From contig SDWK01000024.1 of NCBI GenBank assembly GCA_004195335.1, positions 1 through 5,502 on the forward strand: a stretch of 5,502 nt of DNA, written 5' to 3'. Position 1 is the stretch's first letter; each line of letters opens with the position of its first letter. Below, piece by piece: positions 5,318 to 5,502 of the stretch. Under the pieces are notes generated by a model that did no database searches, had not been told where the DNA came from, and was given only the letters and a program-made list of their open reading frames with translations. This DNA is from Shewanella sp. (GTDB lineage: Bacteria > Pseudomonadota > Gammaproteobacteria > Enterobacterales > Shewanellaceae). A program made the translations under genes and the position numbers.

Positions 5318-5450
5318 GGCAAAATGTGCATTGCAATCAACAAATTGAAGGAAGGAAGTCAAGCATAAGAACCAGGGATAAATTCACGTGTCAGACACGG
5401 GAACTAAGAGTTCTTGTTTTCTATCTGCCAAGCAGACACTTCCTGAAAAC
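5286..5450 (-). ncRNA. Candidate small regulatory RNA (about 165 nt)
   Basis: This stretch has its own minus-strand sigma-70 promoter (5458-5486) and ends in an intrinsic terminator with eight U. It has no credible open reading frame. Read on the minus strand, the RNA would begin near 5450 and contain three compact hairpins with three-base loops: arms at 5432-5438/5422-5428, 5409-5413/5401-5405 and 5395-5399/5387-5391. AGGAAGT (complement of 5438-5444) can pair with ACTTCCT (complement of 5353-5359), enclosing the hairpins; its first U also belongs to the extended first hairpin. The remaining pyrimidine tract CCTTC is complementary to Shine-Dalgarno-like GAAGG. This organisation suits a trans-acting, possibly Hfq-binding RNA. 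I do not recognise it as a known family such as Spot 42, 6S, GcvB, RyhB or Qrr. The alternative is the leader of a gene attenuated within the window, but no gene follows the terminator on that strand before motY. Confidence 0.55.
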
Positions 5451-5457
5451 GAGATGA

Positions 5458-5486
5458 ATTATAGGGTCAGCCCTCTAAACTAACAA
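5458..5486 (-). promoter_or_regulatory. Sigma-70 promoter of the candidate sRNA
   Basis: On the minus strand, TTGTTA (5481-5486; 4 of 6) is separated by exactly 17 bases from a perfect TATAAT (5458-5463). Transcription would begin near 5450-5452. The spacer holds the inverted repeat AGGG-CTGA-CCCT (5463-5474), which could be a regulator site. No minus-strand coding sequence is served by it inside the window. Confidence 0.6.
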
Positions 5487-5502
5487 ACGAGAAAAATTAC
5501 TA

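Noticed and set aside
5337..5366. Nine-codon open frame (ATGCTTGAC...) within the candidate sRNA on the minus strand
   Set aside because: No ribosome binding site precedes it, and its length and composition give no coding support.

Overview
The window looks like chromosomal DNA of a marine gammaproteobacterium, most likely Shewanella or a close relative. The evidence is the AT-leaning base composition, the divergent rnt/motY pair (MotY belongs to the Vibrio/Shewanella-type flagellar motor), the protein sequences, and a dispersed-repeat-like block ending in ATACCAATTG. The genus is an inference; no database could be consulted.

Layout, left to right. Bases 27-117 are 13 perfect head-to-tail copies of the heptamer CTAGAAC, ending 6 bases short of the stop codon of a minus-strand membrane antiporter/permease gene (124-1443). 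A 309-base divergent intergenic region (1444-1752) carries promoter-like sequences for both directions and leads into a typical 2-Cys peroxiredoxin (1753-2358), which has its own strong -10 element and a strong terminator. Next is a free-standing YbaK/EbsC-type aminoacyl-tRNA deacylase-like gene (2575-3096), convergent with rnt (ribonuclease T, 3199-3870, minus); a bidirectional terminator lies between them. rnt is divergent from motY (4012-4881), which has a near-perfect sigma-28 (FliA) promoter. That promoter also indicates that motY translation starts at 4012 rather than at 3988.

The right end (4882-5502) has no protein gene but is rich in structure: nested and competing hairpins over the motY stop codon, the motY terminator, a 266-base MITE-like block with perfect 16-base terminal inverted repeats (4997-5262), and a candidate small RNA gene on the minus strand. 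The RNA candidate has a consensus-like sigma-70 promoter at 5458-5486, three compact triloop hairpins enclosed by a long-range stem, a pyrimidine tract able to pair with Shine-Dalgarno sequences, and an intrinsic terminator with eight U residues. It is the best candidate here for something undescribed.

The protein genes are mostly independent single-gene units: ion or solute transport, peroxide defence, translation quality control, RNA 3'-end maturation and flagellar rotation. No common pathway or operon joins them.
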